A stretch of DNA of 64,000 bases from Polyangiaceae bacterium (GTDB lineage: Bacteria; Myxococcota_A; Polyangia; Polyangiales; Polyangiaceae). The notes under the pieces are model-generated. The model was not told where the DNA came from. It did not search any database and worked only from the letters and a program-made list of their open reading frames with translations. The stretch spans positions 32,934 through 96,933 of the forward strand of contig JAHBVY010000013.1 in the NCBI GenBank assembly GCA_019637265.1, written 5' to 3'. Shown here piece after piece: positions 25,915-34,181 of this stretch (positions are counted from its first letter, which is position 1; each line of letters opens with the position of its first letter). The position numbers and the translations under genes are program-made.

Positions 25915-27210
25915 CTACAGCACCATCTGGAGCTGGAGCCGCACCTGGTCGGTCCCCTCGGACATCCCGAGCTTGGGCTGCCACACCCGCAGCGCGTCGG
26001 CTTGGAGCTTCAGGGCGTGCTTGTGGAAGAAGTAGCTCACGCCGCCGCCCACCTCGCGCTCATTGGTCATGGCGCTGTCACTGCCGGCGGTGCTGGCCGC
26101 GTAGCGACAGGCGACCAGGGCCGAGGTGGTGGGGATGACGTAGCTCAGCTGGCCGACCAGGCCCCAACCGTTGTGAGCGTCCTCCACCGGGATCAGGACC
26201 CCGCTCTCGTCCAAGGCGCCGCCGCCGTCTCGATCGCCCGAGCGGAAGGCCACTGCGCCGTACAGGTGGACCCCGGCCACCTTGAGCACCAAGTCCAAGG
26301 TGGCGACCTGGTAGTCAGCGGTCCCGCCGTCGTTGAACGCGCCCCCGAGGGTGCCCGCTCGCTGCCGCGCGCCGTCCACGTAGCCGACCGCCCCGCCCAG
26401 GGCGACACCGAGGTCGCTCCGCCCGAGGTCCCCTTGGGAGTAGTCGTCGAAGGCGCCGAGCGGCAGCACCTCGACGCGCGCCAAATACATGAGCCCGAAG
26501 GGCCGTTGCTCGAGGTTCCTCGTGCCCTGGCCGGAGTACACGCCCAGGTTGTAGCGGAGGTAGCCCCCGGTGCCGAACAGGTCCTGTGAGCCCACGTCGA
26601 GGCCCACGTCGCGATCCAGGCTGAAGCGGCGCTGCATCAGGCTCAGGTCCACCAGCTCCAGCTTGCCGTCGGCCTGGATCGTTTCCCTGAGGAAAGGCAC
26701 CTTGTACTGCCCGACGCGCAGCGTGAGATCGCGCAGGTGCGAGAACTGAGCGAAGGCGTCGAGCAGCGGGGTGGTGCGCGCGGGCGGCGTCGCGCCCAGC
26801 TGGGCGAGATCGAGATCCAGCGCCAGCTGGGTGTGAGGATCGAACAGCGTGCCCTTGGCGGTCACCCGCATGCGCTGGAGCTTCAGGCCCAGCGTCGCGT
26901 CGTCGTCCGTCGCGCGCTGGTCCTCCAAGGTCGCGCGGACCTGAGCGCGCATGCCGAGCGTGAGCGAGAAGTCACCGCTCGCGACGCGCACGCCCTCGCC
27001 GGGTCGGGCGCTGATCTCGGTCTTGGGCTCCGGCGCCTCGGGCGCTTCGCTCACGGCGTCCGCCGCCGGGCTCGACGCGTCGAGCTCCAGGGCAGGGTCG
27101 TTCGGCGCGGCCAGGCCGAGCGTGGTCAAGGACATCAAGGCACCAGCGCAGGCCCCCGCGGGTAGGAGGTGAGGGCGCCAGGCCGAGCCAAGGATCGAGC
27201 GGTGTTCCAT
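25915..27210 (-). CDS. Porin O/P-type outer-membrane protein, probable phosphate porin
   Basis: 431 aa; ATG preceded by GGAGG. It has a signal peptide ending near LGLAA, an acidic linker, then a beta-barrel of alternating strands with LKLQRMRVTAKGTLFDPHTQLALDLDLA-type turns and LRVGQYKVPFLRE, typical of the OprO/OprP family, ending in QLQMVL. OprP-like porins pass phosphate or polyphosphate through the outer membrane. Its place directly upstream of pstS on the same strand supports a phosphate role and shared regulation, although 171 bp separate the two genes. Confidence 0.85.
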   Translation of the reverse strand: MEHRSILGSAWRPHLLPAGACAGALMSLTTLGLAAPNDPALELDASSPAADAVSEAPEAPEPKTEISARPGEGVRVASGDFSLTLGMRAQVRATLEDQRATDDDATLGLKLQRMRVTAKGTLFDPHTQLALDLDLAQLGATPPARTTPLLDAFAQFSHLRDLTLRVGQYKVPFLRETIQADGKLELVDLSLMQRRFSLDRDVGLDVGSQDLFGTGGYLRYNLGVYSGQGTRNLEQRPFGLMYLARVEVLPLGAFDDYSQGDLGRSDLGVALGGAVGYVDGARQRAGTLGGAFNDGGTADYQVATLDLVLKVAGVHLYGAVAFRSGDRDGGGALDESGVLIPVEDAHNGWGLVGQLSYVIPTTSALVACRYAASTAGSDSAMTNEREVGGGVSYFFHKHALKLQADALRVWQPKLGMSEGTDQVRLQLQMVL

Positions 27211-27432
27211 GAGGACCTCCAGTGCCGGGAACGTAGTTGTCTCGGCGTGCTTCTCATCGAGGAATCAAACGCCGCGCCATAAAAACGCAGGCAAAGCGGC
27301 GTGCTGTAGGCTGACTTCGGGTGATTCTTGCGTTGCGGCCCCGTCGCCCGGCGAGGGTTGCGCAAGGTGGGGCCTGCAGCGGCTAGGGAAACGCCGCGCG
27401 GTGGTCGCGCCCCGGCTCGCTCACGGCGCGGT

Positions 27433-27445
27433 GCCGTCCAACCCC
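27433..27445 (-). repeat. G-tract element copy 10 (- orientation)
   Basis: GCCGTCCAACCCC in the 539-bp gap between the divergent porin and MBL-hydrolase genes. The rest of that gap (27211-27749) shows a C-tract near 27590 but no convincing gene. Confidence 0.6.
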
Positions 27446-27749
27446 AACCAGCTCTTCAGCACCACACGAAGTGGCAGGGTGCTCTTCAAGGCTGCATGGA
27501 TTCTCTGGTGAGGTCGAGGACCGTGACCCCAACGCTATCCGAAGCTAACCAGAGCCCCTGGGAGACTTCCATCGGCTCCAGGAGGGACTGCACCCCCCCC
27601 CTGATCCCCCGTGCGAACGACAGACGGTTGCCCCCGTGGGGCGTGCCAGGTCTCTAGAGTGGATTTCGTGCCCCCCGAAGGGGTACCTTCACGGGGCTTG
27701 GTGCTCTGCGGCGGGTGGTCCGTGCGCTGGGTGCTCGGCGAAGCTTGGG

Positions 27750-28571
27750 ATGGCGTTTGGAGTTCAGTTCTGGGGGGTGCGCGGGAGCATCGCGTGCCCC
27801 ACGCCGCAGCACATCGTGTACGGCGGCAACACCAGCTGCATCGAGCTGTTCAGCGGGGAGCACCGGCTGATCCTCGACGCGGGCACCGGGATCCGTGGGG
27901 TGGGGCGCGCCTTCATGGAGAGCGAGGTGCGGCGCGCCCACATCTTGCTCACCCACACCCACTGGGATCACATCAACGGCTTCCCCTTCTTCGAGCCTGG
28001 CTTCCAAGCGGGGCGCGACTTCGAGCTGCTCGCGGGGCACCTCGGTAGTGGGGGGCTGCGTGAGGTGTTCGCGGGTCAGATGGCGCAGCCCACCTTCCCG
28101 GTGCCGCTCGAGGCGATGAAGGCGAACCTCAGCTTCTCTGACTTCAACGCGGGGGAGACGCTGCATTTGGCGCCTGGCCTGACGATCCGCACCGCGCCGC
28201 TCAACCACCCGAACGGCGCCACGGGTTACCGCGTGGAATCATGTGGTAAGGCGGTCTGCTATGTGACGGACACGGAGCACGTGCCCGGCGCGCCGGATCA
28301 GACGGTGCTCGGCTTGATTGAGGGCGCGGACCTCGTCATCTACGACTCCACCTACACCGACGATGAGTTCCCGAGCAAAGTGGGCTGGGGGCACTCCACG
28401 TGGCAAGAGGCGGTGCGCCTCTGCACCGCGGCGGAGGTGAAGAAGCTCGCCATCTTCCACCACGATCCGGAGCACGAGGATGACTTCATGCGTCGCGTGG
28501 AGACGGACGCGCGCGCGATGTGGTCCGGCGCCACCGTGGCGCGTGAGGGCATGCGGCTGACGTTTGCTTAG
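27750..28571 (+). CDS. Metallo-beta-lactamase-fold hydrolase
   Basis: 273 aa. The start MAFGVQFWGVRGSIACP is chosen because WGVRGSIP-x-YGGNTSC is the usual N-terminus of this RNase Z/phosphodiesterase-like MBL subgroup. Zinc ligands: HTHWDH (H69, H71, D73, H74), later H in LNHPNG, D in VTDTEH and H in FHHDPEH. These enzymes cleave phosphodiesters such as cyclic nucleotides or RNA; the substrate here is unknown. No signal peptide is seen. The 38 codons open upstream contain no domain. Confidence 0.87.
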   Translation: MAFGVQFWGVRGSIACPTPQHIVYGGNTSCIELFSGEHRLILDAGTGIRGVGRAFMESEVRRAHILLTHTHWDHINGFPFFEPGFQAGRDFELLAGHLGSGGLREVFAGQMAQPTFPVPLEAMKANLSFSDFNAGETLHLAPGLTIRTAPLNHPNGATGYRVESCGKAVCYVTDTEHVPGAPDQTVLGLIEGADLVIYDSTYTDDEFPSKVGWGHSTWQEAVRLCTAAEVKKLAIFHHDPEHEDDFMRRVETDARAMWSGATVAREGMRLTFA

Positions 28572-28621
28572 CCGCGCGGTTCGCTTGGCCGCGCGGCTCG
28601 CTTGGCCATACCGTTCGCTTG
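28571..28621. repeat. 17-bp tandem repeat, three copies
   Basis: Units GCCGCGCGGTTCGCTTG, GCCGCGCGGCTCGCTTG and GCCATACCGTTCGCTTG begin at 28571, 28588 and 28605, starting inside the MBL stop codon. Looser copies recur near 28770-28800. The 309-bp gap 28572-28880 has no gene. Confidence 0.65.
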
Positions 28622-28653
28622 GCCCGATGCGCTGAGGTCGCCGCCTGGGGTTT

Positions 28654-28669
28654 GTTTTTGGGGGTTGGG
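28654..28669 (+). repeat. G-tract element copy 11 (+ orientation)
   Basis: GTTTTTGGGGGTTGGG. With 29786-29797 it brackets the patatin-like gene alone. Confidence 0.65.
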
Positions 28670-28880
28670 TAACGCCTGTTCGCGCCGGGAGTCGCATCCC
28701 AGCGCCGCTCGTCGCTGAGCGCCTCCGCATGGAGCGTCGCCACGGGCTGTTCGCGTAGTGGCCCGTTGCTAGCCGCGCCGTTCGCATAGCCACGTTGCTT
28801 GGCGGCCTCCGTCTGCTCGGCGTCGCGGCCCGCCTTTTTCGGCTGGCGCTCGGGTCAGGCCTTCTCTAGCTTGGTCCGGC

Positions 28881-29717
28881 ATGAGGCTCGTGCTGGAAGG
28901 TGGCGGGATGCGGGCAGCCTACGCGGCGGGCATGTTGCTCGAGCTTCAGCGGGCGGAGGTGCCGGTGGAGGTGGTCATCGGCTCGTCGTCGGGCGCCATC
29001 AACGCGGCGTTCTTCGCGGCGCGCCAGATGGAGACGGCCGTCAGGCTGTGGCGCGATCACGCGCCGAGCGCGCGCTTCATCAGCTGGCGTCGGCAGTTCA
29101 CGCCGTGGGGGCCGCCGGGGCTCGGCGTGGACGACATGCTCGACAACGTGATTGAGGCGGGAGGCTTACTGGATCGCGCCCGCGCGACCCAGGGCTCACC
29201 GGCGCTGTACTTCACGGTGACCGACGTGGAGACCAGCGCGATGCGGATCGCGCGGCCCGATCAGGAGAGCCTCATCGAGTGGCTGCGGGCGGCGATGGCG
29301 CTGCCCGTAGGGTACAACCGCGTGGTGGAGGTGGAGGGCCGCGGCTACATCGATGGCGGCGTCGCGTGCCCGGTGTGCTTCGAGGAGCCGCTCGATACGG
29401 AGGTGACGGGGCCGACGGTGGTGGTGCTGACGCGCCCGATGCAGACCGCCAAGCCGCCGCCGAGCGCCTGGGAGCGGCTGGCGGTGCGTTGGATCGTCCC
29501 CGAGTCGATCCGCGAGCTCTCGCTCACTCAGCACCACCTCCACAACGGCGTGATGCAGCGGCTGCGTCAGGCGGTGGACGCGGGGGAGGTGATGCTGGTG
29601 GATCCTCCCGAGGGGATGCCGCTCGCGCGCCTCACCCGCGATCAGCGCAAGGTGCGGCGCGGCATCGAGATGGGCCAGGAGCGCGGGCGGCGGCTCGTGA
29701 AGCAGCTCGGCGGCTAG
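28881..29717 (+). CDS. Patatin-like phospholipase
   Basis: 278 aa. The oxyanion segment LEGGGMRAAYAAG (5-17), nucleophile elbow GSSSG (34-38, Ser36) and the catalytic Asp in YIDGGV (D158) form the Ser-Asp dyad of patatins. Such enzymes release fatty acids from membrane lipids. No signal peptide or transmembrane segment, so it is probably cytoplasmic. The length matches bacterial YjjU/YchK-type patatins. It is bracketed by an inverted pair of G-tract elements. Confidence 0.92.
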   Translation: MRLVLEGGGMRAAYAAGMLLELQRAEVPVEVVIGSSSGAINAAFFAARQMETAVRLWRDHAPSARFISWRRQFTPWGPPGLGVDDMLDNVIEAGGLLDRARATQGSPALYFTVTDVETSAMRIARPDQESLIEWLRAAMALPVGYNRVVEVEGRGYIDGGVACPVCFEEPLDTEVTGPTVVVLTRPMQTAKPPPSAWERLAVRWIVPESIRELSLTQHHLHNGVMQRLRQAVDAGEVMLVDPPEGMPLARLTRDQRKVRRGIEMGQERGRRLVKQLGG

Positions 29718-29785
29718 TCGAGCGGCCACAGCGCGAGCCGTTCGCGCGCGGAGGGGTGACGTGGGACCTTGTCGTGAGGGGCACT

Positions 29786-29797
29786 GCCAAACCCCCC
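29786..29797 (-). repeat. G-tract element copy 12 (- orientation)
   Basis: GCCAAACCCCCC between the convergent patatin and LLM oxidoreductase genes; partner of 28654. Confidence 0.65.
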
Positions 29798-29881
29798 GAT
29801 CCGAGCGCGCAGCTGACTAAAACGCCTGGCGCGGCGCGTTAGCCTCCGGGACTCGTGCGTTCGTCAGGTGGCTTGCCAAAA

Positions 29882-30892
29882 TCAGGCGTTGGGCGCCATC
29901 GCGCGGATGAACAGCTCCACCAGCTCCCAGGGCATGTTGTTCGGCAGGTTCAAGATGGGCAGGCTGATGCCGTATTCACGGCGCCGCCGGAGCTCCGCCA
30001 CGCACTGGGCGGGGTCCCCCGTCACCGCCAGGGCGTCGATCATCGCGGGCGTCACCGCCGCCGCGGCCTCTGCCCGGGTGGCCTTGTCACGGTAGAGCGC
30101 GTCGATGCGGTCGCACTCCTCTTGGTAGCCGAAGTCGCTCAGGAGCTCCTTGTAGTAGTCCCCCATGCCGCCGATGTAGAACGAGATGATCTGGCGCGCC
30201 TGGTCCTCCGCCATCTTGCCGCCGGTGGGGATCACGGTGGTGAACGGCGCCACGGTGATCTCCTTTGGATCGCGACCCGCTTTCGCGGCGCCCGCCTCGA
30301 TCCACTCGAGCCCACGCTTGAACTCCACATAAGGCCAGAAGGTGGGGATCCAACCGTCCGCGAGCTCGCCGATGCTCTGTATTGCCTGCTGTTTCAGCGC
30401 GGCAACGTAGATCGGGATGTGGCGCCGGGTGGGCGTCATCGCGAGCTCGAACGGGCGGTAGTCGTTCAGCTTGGCGCCGGCGTCCGAGAGCTTCTCGCCC
30501 GCGAGCAGGGCGCGCGTCACGCGGATCACGTCGCGGACCTGCGTGAGCGGCTTGTCGAAGGGCCGCCCGTGGAAGCCCTCGATCACGCGCTTGCCGCTGG
30601 TGCCGACGCCGAGGATGAGCCTCCCCTCGCTGATCTCGTCGAGCGTGGCGGCGTGCATCGCGAGCAGCCCCGGCGTGCGCGAGAAGACGTTCACGATGCC
30701 GGTGCCGAGCTTGATGCGCTTCGTGTGCACCGCCATCTCGGTGAGCAGGCTGAAGATCTCGTAACCCCACGCCTCGGGGAGCCAGAACGAGTCGTAGCCG
30801 AGCTCGTCGGCGAGCTGGGCGGCTCGCAGGTTCAGCTTGCGGTCGTAGTTCTTCCAGAAGGCGACGAGGCCGATGCGCTCAGGTGTGGTCAT
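29882..30892 (-). CDS. LLM-class flavin-dependent oxidoreductase
   Basis: 336 aa; the ATG at 30892 follows AGGAGA. A TIM barrel of the luciferase-like/F420-type superfamily: [34 protein letters not shown] at the start, [15 protein letters not shown] and [20 protein letters not shown] in the middle, and [23 protein letters not shown] later. Members reduce or oxygenate using FMN or F420; cofactor and substrate cannot be told. It stands alone between convergent patatin and the SNF2 gene. Confidence 0.87.
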   Translation of the reverse strand: MTTPERIGLVAFWKNYDRKLNLRAAQLADELGYDSFWLPEAWGYEIFSLLTEMAVHTKRIKLGTGIVNVFSRTPGLLAMHAATLDEISEGRLILGVGTSGKRVIEGFHGRPFDKPLTQVRDVIRVTRALLAGEKLSDAGAKLNDYRPFELAMTPTRRHIPIYVAALKQQAIQSIGELADGWIPTFWPYVEFKRGLEWIEAGAAKAGRDPKEITVAPFTTVIPTGGKMAEDQARQIISFYIGGMGDYYKELLSDFGYQEECDRIDALYRDKATRAEAAAAVTPAMIDALAVTGDPAQCVAELRRRREYGISLPILNLPNNMPWELVELFIRAMAPNA

Positions 30893-30964
30893 GGTTCTCC
30901 TCTCGGGGGCGCGCGAGTCTAACCGAATCTCCACGTCAGCGCGCGCCGCTGAATGGCGGCGCAC

Positions 30965-30995
30965 GTAGGGGCGGCCCCCCGTGGCCGCCCTCACC
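30965..30995. repeat. REP-like hairpin, variant copy
   Basis: GTAGGGGCGGCC and its complement GGCCGCCC around a CCCCGT centre. It lies between the LLM start and the SNF2 stop and is of the same general type as the copy at 2471. Confidence 0.5.
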
Positions 30996-31039
30996 CTCCG
31001 ACGCTCGTCTCGTGCGGTCAGGCCGCACGCTGTCTAGCC

Positions 31040-33991
31040 TCACGCGAGGAGCCCCAAGAGCTCCTCTCGGGTGAGCTGCGCGGCTCGGTCGGCGCCGCCG
31101 AGCGCCGCGTCGGCGACGCTGCGCTTGTGCTCTTGCAGCGCGAGGATCCCCTCCTCCACGCTGTCCGCGGCCACCAGGCGGTGGACGATGACGGGGCGCT
31201 CTTGGCCGATCCGGTGCGCTCGGTCCGCCGCCTGATCTTCCACCGCCGGGTTCCACCACGGGTCCAGCAGGTACACGTGATCCGCCGCGGTCAGGTTGAG
31301 CCCGGTGCCGCCCGCCTTGAGCGAGATGAGCATCACCGGAGGTCCTGTTTCCTCTTGGAAACGCTGAACCACCGCGTCGCGATCCGTGGTGCTGCCGTCG
31401 AGGCGCACGAACTCGAGGGAGGCCGCGGTGAGCGCCGGCTCCACCAGGTCGAGCAGCGCCGTCCACTGCGAGAACACCAGGCACTTGTGCCCGCTCGCGT
31501 GGGCGCGCTCCAGGTGCTCCACGAGCAGCGCCACCTTGGAGCTCACGCCCTCTCGTGCGCCGCCTGGCAGCAGCCCTGAATGACAGCATGCCTGACGTAG
31601 CCGGAGCAGCGCCTCGAGCGCCGCGAACACGCCGGAGGCGCCGAGCCGCTCAGCGACCTCGCGCTGCGTGGCGGCGCGCACGGCGTCATAGGTCGCGCGC
31701 TCGGCGCCCGTCAGCTCCACGCTGAGCGTCACCTCGGTGCGTGGTGGCAGCTCCTTCGCCACCTGGCGCTTCAAGCGCCGGAGCACGAACGGCGCCACCC
31801 GGGCGCGGAGCGCTGCGGCGCGCCCGGCGTTGCCGTCCGCGATGGGGCGTCCGAACTCCGCGTCGAAGTCGGCGCGCCCCCCGAGCAGCCCGGGGTTCGT
31901 GAAGTGCAGCTGACTCCACAGCTCGTCGAGCCGGTTCTCCACCGGGGTGCCGCTCAGGGAGATGCGGCACGCGGCGCGCAGGGCGTACGCGGCCTGCGCC
32001 GCCTGGCTCTCGGGGTTCTTGATCGCCTGCGCTTCGTCCAAGATGAGGGTGCCGAAGCCGCGCTTGTCGAGGGCGGCGTGATCGAGCCGGAGCAGGGCGT
32101 AGCTGGTGAGCACCAAGTCAGCTTGATTGTCTAGATCGCGCCGCGCGCCGTGGTAGACGCACTGCCGTAAATCCGGGCGGAAACGCGCTGCCTCGCGCGC
32201 CCAGTTGCCGAGCACGCTGGTGGGGCACACCACGAGCGTCGGCGCGCCGCCTGGCTCCGGCAGGCTGGCGAGCGCTTGCAGCGTCTTGCCGAGCCCCATG
32301 TCGTCGGCGAGCACGGCGCCGAGCTTCGCTTTTCGCATGAACTGGAGCCAGCGCACGCCCTCCAGCTGATAGTCGCGGAGCGTGGCGTTCAAGGCGCGCG
32401 GCAGCGAGGCCTGCGGGAGCCCCTGGAAGCCGTCGATGAGCGGCTCGAGCGCGCTCAGCTCGGGCGGCGCTGGGTAGTCGAGCGACCTGACGAGGCGTAA
32501 GAGCTCAGGCCGCGCGTGGCCTTTTAGCTCACCGCTTGGCTCCTTGGCGGCGAGCAGGGCCATTACGCGGTGCCCGTGCTCACTCAGGAACTGAGCGGGC
32601 AGCGGCGCGAAGCCGCCGTCGTCGAGCGGCACCAAGGGCAGACCCGCTTGGTAGGCGCCGAGCACCGCGCTCGCGCTGGCGGTTACCCGCTCGCCCGCTT
32701 CGGTTTGGCCCTCGAAGCTGAGATCGAAGCGCCCGGAGGCGAGATCGAGCCGCGGGGTGAGGCTCGCCACGCGTCGCAGGCCCGCCGCGCCGCTCACCGC
32801 GTTCCCTGCCGCGCGGAAACGCTCGAGCTTGCTGGCGAAGCCGATCGCGGCGTCCCCCGTGAAGTGCTGGCGGCGCCCCACGATGAGCCCGAGCTCTTGC
32901 CGCGCCTCCACCTCCCCCGCGCGCTCCGCTTCGAGATCGCGGAGCGGCACCTCGGCGCCAAGCAAGACGAGGTGCTCGCCGTCGACGCGCGCCACCGGGG
33001 GCTCGCCGTACACCAGCGTGGCGAGCGCGCTGAGCGCGCCACCCTCCTGAGTCACGCTCACCTCCACCCGCGGGCGCAGGTGACGCGTGGGCTTGGGGAG
33101 CGAGGCGGCGTTCACCACCACCGGCATCCGCTCACGCAGCGCCGGGAGGATGTCGCTGACCAGCTCGGCGCTCGCTGCTCGCGGCACCTCGCGCACGCTC
33201 GGCAGGTTCTGGAGCCGCCGTCCGGTGAGCTCGGTGGCGCCGAGCGGCTTGAGCGTCCCCGCGATCAGCCCGAGCCCTGGGAGCACCACCCGCTCGAGCC
33301 CAGGCGGCGCCTCGATGCGCACGCGGAAACCTCCGGGCGTCTCCTCCACCACGGCGCGCGGGGGCGCGGGGGCGGCGCTCACCAGCACCTTCGCCCCATC
33401 GAGCTCCACGTGCGGCACCTCCGCCAGGTGCCTGAGCAAGCCCTCGAACAGCTCGGCGGGCAACGCGCGCTGAGGCCTGCCGGTGAGCACCCGATCGATG
33501 GCCAAGTCAGGTGGCCCGACGTCGAGCGCCGCCGCCGGTTCGCCGCGCGCGCCGAGCAAGGCAGCCAGCGAGCCCGTCACCTCCGTGAGCTCGGCTCCGC
33601 GCGCCACGAGGCGCTCGACGTTCACCCGCTCCGGGGCTTGCGGCCCGCTGGTCACCACGCTGAGGCGGTACACGAGCCGCCCTAAATCGCTCGGCGCGGC
33701 TGGCAGCGCGCTGCCCGTCTCGCGCGCCCGCTTCAAGGCGATGGCCGCGGCGGCGACGTGCGCGCAGGGGTCCACCCCGCAGCTGCAATCCCACTCGGCG
33801 TCCTCTGGATACAGCGTGGCGACCGGAGCGATCCGCGCGCGCGGGTCGGTGACCTTGAAGCTCACCTGGTCGTCGGCTTGATCTATGGCGTATACCTGAC
33901 CTTCGCGCGCCAGCTCCACCCCGCGCGACCACGTCTGCGCCGAGGAGGCGCCGCGCAGCGCGGTGAACAGCTCCACGAGTGGGGTCGACAC
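31040..33991 (-). CDS. SWIM zinc-finger SNF2/RapA-type helicase
   Basis: 983 aa, GTG start. An N-terminal SWIM zinc finger CSCGVDPCAH (C69, C71, C76, H78) is followed by a long middle region (100-500). The ATPase then has TLRDYQLEGVRW, Walker A DDMGLGKT near residue 565, DEAQ near 653, and SGTPVENRLDELWS. The second RecA domain has LVFSQW, GTGLNLT and DPWWNPAVEDQAADRAHRIGQ. It probably remodels protein-DNA complexes or helps RNA polymerase recycling. No defence-system partner genes lie next to it. The upstream gap contains repeats of the neighbouring gene's end. Confidence 0.92.
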   Translation of the reverse strand: MSTPLVELFTALRGASSAQTWSRGVELAREGQVYAIDQADDQVSFKVTDPRARIAPVATLYPEDAEWDCSCGVDPCAHVAAAAIALKRARETGSALPAAPSDLGRLVYRLSVVTSGPQAPERVNVERLVARGAELTEVTGSLAALLGARGEPAAALDVGPPDLAIDRVLTGRPQRALPAELFEGLLRHLAEVPHVELDGAKVLVSAAPAPPRAVVEETPGGFRVRIEAPPGLERVVLPGLGLIAGTLKPLGATELTGRRLQNLPSVREVPRAASAELVSDILPALRERMPVVVNAASLPKPTRHLRPRVEVSVTQEGGALSALATLVYGEPPVARVDGEHLVLLGAEVPLRDLEAERAGEVEARQELGLIVGRRQHFTGDAAIGFASKLERFRAAGNAVSGAAGLRRVASLTPRLDLASGRFDLSFEGQTEAGERVTASASAVLGAYQAGLPLVPLDDGGFAPLPAQFLSEHGHRVMALLAAKEPSGELKGHARPELLRLVRSLDYPAPPELSALEPLIDGFQGLPQASLPRALNATLRDYQLEGVRWLQFMRKAKLGAVLADDMGLGKTLQALASLPEPGGAPTLVVCPTSVLGNWAREAARFRPDLRQCVYHGARRDLDNQADLVLTSYALLRLDHAALDKRGFGTLILDEAQAIKNPESQAAQAAYALRAACRISLSGTPVENRLDELWSQLHFTNPGLLGGRADFDAEFGRPIADGNAGRAAALRARVAPFVLRRLKRQVAKELPPRTEVTLSVELTGAERATYDAVRAATQREVAERLGASGVFAALEALLRLRQACCHSGLLPGGAREGVSSKVALLVEHLERAHASGHKCLVFSQWTALLDLVEPALTAASLEFVRLDGSTTDRDAVVQRFQEETGPPVMLISLKAGGTGLNLTAADHVYLLDPWWNPAVEDQAADRAHRIGQERPVIVHRLVAADSVEEGILALQEHKRSVADAALGGADRAAQLTREELLGLLA

Positions 33992-34027
33992 GCCGCGGCT
34001 TTACCCGCTCCGCGCGGTCACGGCCAG

Positions 34028-34181
34028 CGCGCTCAATTCCAGCGTGCCCAAGCGTCCAGGTAGTGCACCGGCGCGCTTCAGCTCCGGCGCGCTCGATTCC
34101 AGCGCGTCCAGGAGTCCAAGTAGTGCACCAGCGCGCTCAATTCCAGCGCGCCCAAGCGTCCAGGTAGAAGTGCACCAGCGC
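34028..34181. repeat. Three degenerate copies of the 3' end of the aminopropyltransferase-like gene
   Basis: Copies lie at about 34028-34076, 34088-34136 and 34131-34181 (the last is the true gene end). On the minus strand each reads as the tail LVHxYLDxWxRWN with small changes. The two extra copies lie after the stop codon, in the gap before the SNF2 start. Confidence 0.75.

Noticed and set aside
27211..27420. Pho box before the porin
   Set aside because: No two CTGTCAT-like repeats at 4-bp spacing were seen in this region.
31040..33991. Defence island around the SNF2 helicase
   Set aside because: The neighbours are metabolic and envelope genes; no nuclease or methyltransferase partner adjoins it.
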